Positions 62,896 through 64,000 of a DNA stretch of 64,000 nt are shown here, one piece after another. Under the pieces are notes generated by a model. It was not told the DNA's origin. It worked only from the letters and a program-made list of their open reading frames with translations, and did no database searches. Each line of letters starts with the position of its first letter. Within the stretch, counting starts at the first letter, position 1. The translations under genes and the position numbers were made by a program. The DNA comes from Ensifer sp. Root278 (GTDB lineage Bacteria; Pseudomonadota; Alphaproteobacteria; Rhizobiales; Rhizobiaceae), in NCBI RefSeq assembly GCF_001429285.1, contig NZ_LMJJ01000010.1:53086-117085 (forward strand), in the 5' to 3' direction.

Positions 62896-63840
62896 ATGTC
62901 ACCGCTTGCTGAAAATACAGGCCCCGCTGTTGTCGCGGCCGTCATCGGCCTTGGCTCCATGGGGCTCGGAATGGCCCGGTCGATGAAGCGCGCAGGCCTC
63001 GACGTCGTTGGGTATGACATCACTCCTGCGGCGGTGGACCGCTTCACCAGCGAGGGTGGACGAGGCGCTGCCACGCCCGCCGGTGCGGCAAAGGATGCCG
63101 ACATTGTCGTCTCCGTCGTCGTCAACGGTGCGCAGACCGAGGCTGTGCTGTTCGGCGTCGAGGGTGTCGCAAGGACGATGAAGCCCGGAGCAGTCTTCAT
63201 TTCGTCGGCCACCATGGACCCGGCTGTGGCACGCGATCTGGCACAACGGGTGGAGGCTCTCGGTCTGCATTATCTCGATGCGCCAATTTCGGGCGGCGCG
63301 GCCAAGGCGGCAAACGGCGAACTAACGATCATGGCATCCGGCTCCAAGCCGGCTTTCGACACGGCCCGCCCGGGTCTCGACGCCATGGCCGGCAAAGTCT
63401 ACGAACTCGGCGACGCGGCCGGAACCGGCGCCGCCTTCAAGATGATCAACCAGCTTCTCGCCGGCGTGCACATCGCGGCCGCCTGCGAAGCGATAACGTT
63501 TGCAGCCAAGCAGGGCCTCGACCTCCACAAGGTCTATGAAGTGATCACGGCCTCGGCCGGCAATTCCTGGATGTTCGAAAACCGCGTGCCGCATGTGCTG
63601 GCCGGAGACTATAGTCCGCTGAGCAGCATCGAGATTTTCGTCAAGGATCTTGGCATCGTCCAGGATATGGCTCGCTCAGAGCGCTATCCGGTACCGCTCG
63701 CAGCTGCGGCCCTGCAGATGTATCTGGGCGCGTCCGGAGCCGGCATGGGCCGCGACGACGATTCGTCGCTCGCGCGCCTCTACGCCCAGCTCTCGGGCGC
63801 AACATTGCCCGGTGCGACCAAAGAGCTGCAGAGCCTGTAA
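62896..63840 (+). CDS. ltnD: L-threonate dehydrogenase
   Basis: A 314-residue beta-hydroxyacid dehydrogenase of the LtnD family, which oxidises L-threonate with NAD to 2-oxo-tetronate. The Rossmann motif is GLGSMGLG (18-25), the substrate-binding segment is [20 protein letters not shown] (split across about residues 135-155), and the catalytic lysine is in [11 protein letters not shown]. It is followed 13 bases later by otnI, which acts on its product. Confidence 0.9.
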   Translation: MSPLAENTGPAVVAAVIGLGSMGLGMARSMKRAGLDVVGYDITPAAVDRFTSEGGRGAATPAGAAKDADIVVSVVVNGAQTEAVLFGVEGVARTMKPGAVFISSATMDPAVARDLAQRVEALGLHYLDAPISGGAAKAANGELTIMASGSKPAFDTARPGLDAMAGKVYELGDAAGTGAAFKMINQLLAGVHIAAACEAITFAAKQGLDLHKVYEVITASAGNSWMFENRVPHVLAGDYSPLSSIEIFVKDLGIVQDMARSERYPVPLAAAALQMYLGASGAGMGRDDDSSLARLYAQLSGATLPGATKELQSL

Positions 63841-63853
63841 AAGGAACACCACC

Positions 63854-64000
63854 ATGCCGGTTTTCGCCGCCAACCTGACCATGATGTTCAACGAATGGCC
63901 GTTCCTCGACCGCTTCGACGCTGCGGCCGATGCCGGGTTTGCCGCCGTCGAATATCTCTTTCCCTATGAAGCCACACCGGAGGCAATCGCCGAACGGCTC
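63854..64000 (+). CDS. otnI: 2-oxo-tetronate isomerase (5' part)
   Basis: The window ends after 49 codons. The opening ([28 protein letters not shown], then [10 protein letters not shown]) is that of the hydroxypyruvate-isomerase-like TIM-barrel family, whose OtnI members convert 2-oxo-tetronate to 3-oxo-tetronate. The start has AAGGAAC upstream, and the order ltnD-otnI supports the assignment. The kinase gene otnK presumably follows. Confidence 0.85.
   Translation, partial: MPVFAANLTMMFNEWPFLDRFDAAADAGFAAVEYLFPYEATPEAIAERL

Noticed and set aside
1..64000. tRNA, rRNA, CRISPR array, prophage or replication origin
   Set aside because: I looked for cloverleaf-like segments, evenly spaced repeats, phage structural genes and repABC genes and saw none.

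Overview
The window looks like DNA from a Rhizobiaceae alphaproteobacterium (Ensifer/Sinorhizobium/Rhizobium type), probably an accessory part of a chromid or megaplasmid. The evidence is the high GC content, the imuA-imuB-dnaE2 cassette with an alphaproteobacterial LexA box (GAAC-N7-GAAC), several DUF982 proteins, a ROSE thermosensor ahead of an hsp20 gene, many promoters of the EcfG general-stress type (GGAAC-N17-GTT) and D-erythronate/L-threonate catabolic genes. I saw no rRNA, tRNA, CRISPR array, intact transposon or replication gene.

Bases 1-27,100 and 36,300-52,300 form a general-stress accessory region. It holds small stress proteins (two DUF892 ferritin-like proteins, two YflT/GSP17M-like glycine-zipper proteins, PRC-barrel, PepSY-like, DUF883-like and DUF982 proteins), a large catalase, an FAD oxidoreductase, a PHB-depolymerase-type esterase, YihY, an ECF sigma factor, a CheB-CheR-PAS-HWE kinase with a single-domain response regulator, and Hsp20. 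Reading by eye I found 16 exact GGAAC-N17-GTT sites and at least five near-matches, nearly all just upstream of these genes. The same stretches contain many decaying genes: an alpha/beta hydrolase, a pyridoxamine-oxidase-like protein, a low-affinity iron permease, an SDR, a response regulator, a PepSY-like paralogue, a LigD-type ligase fragment and others. Several have lost the protein but kept the promoter.

The most striking region is 20,836-21,693, just upstream of the catalase. Three tandem leftward transcription units each have an exact EcfG-type promoter, a 5' stem-loop with a CCCCC loop on a GATC(C) stem, and a GC-rich hairpin followed by a T-rich tract. None carries a credible ORF. I read them as three stress-induced small RNAs, similar in concept to Caulobacter GsrN.

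Bases 27,700-35,700 hold panD and a divergent SOS mutagenesis region. SRAP-dinB goes left and imuA-imuB-dnaE2 goes right, with one LexA box between them.

Bases 42,600-49,500 are an arabinoside-utilisation locus: an ArsR-type regulator, a GH51 arabinofuranosidase, a three-gene sugar ABC importer and its ATPase gene pointing the opposite way.

Bases 52,400-64,000 are a tetronate (C4 sugar acid) locus: a GntR regulator, denD, an SDR, a complete sugar ABC importer, otnC, a LacI regulator, an MFS transporter, ltnD and the start of otnI. Three identical-type LacI operators lie between the lacI gene and the MFS gene. DenD and LtnD feed D-erythronate and L-threonate to 2-oxo-tetronate, OtnI isomerises it, and OtnC finishes the route to DHAP. 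The kinase OtnK is not in the window and presumably lies beyond base 64,000.
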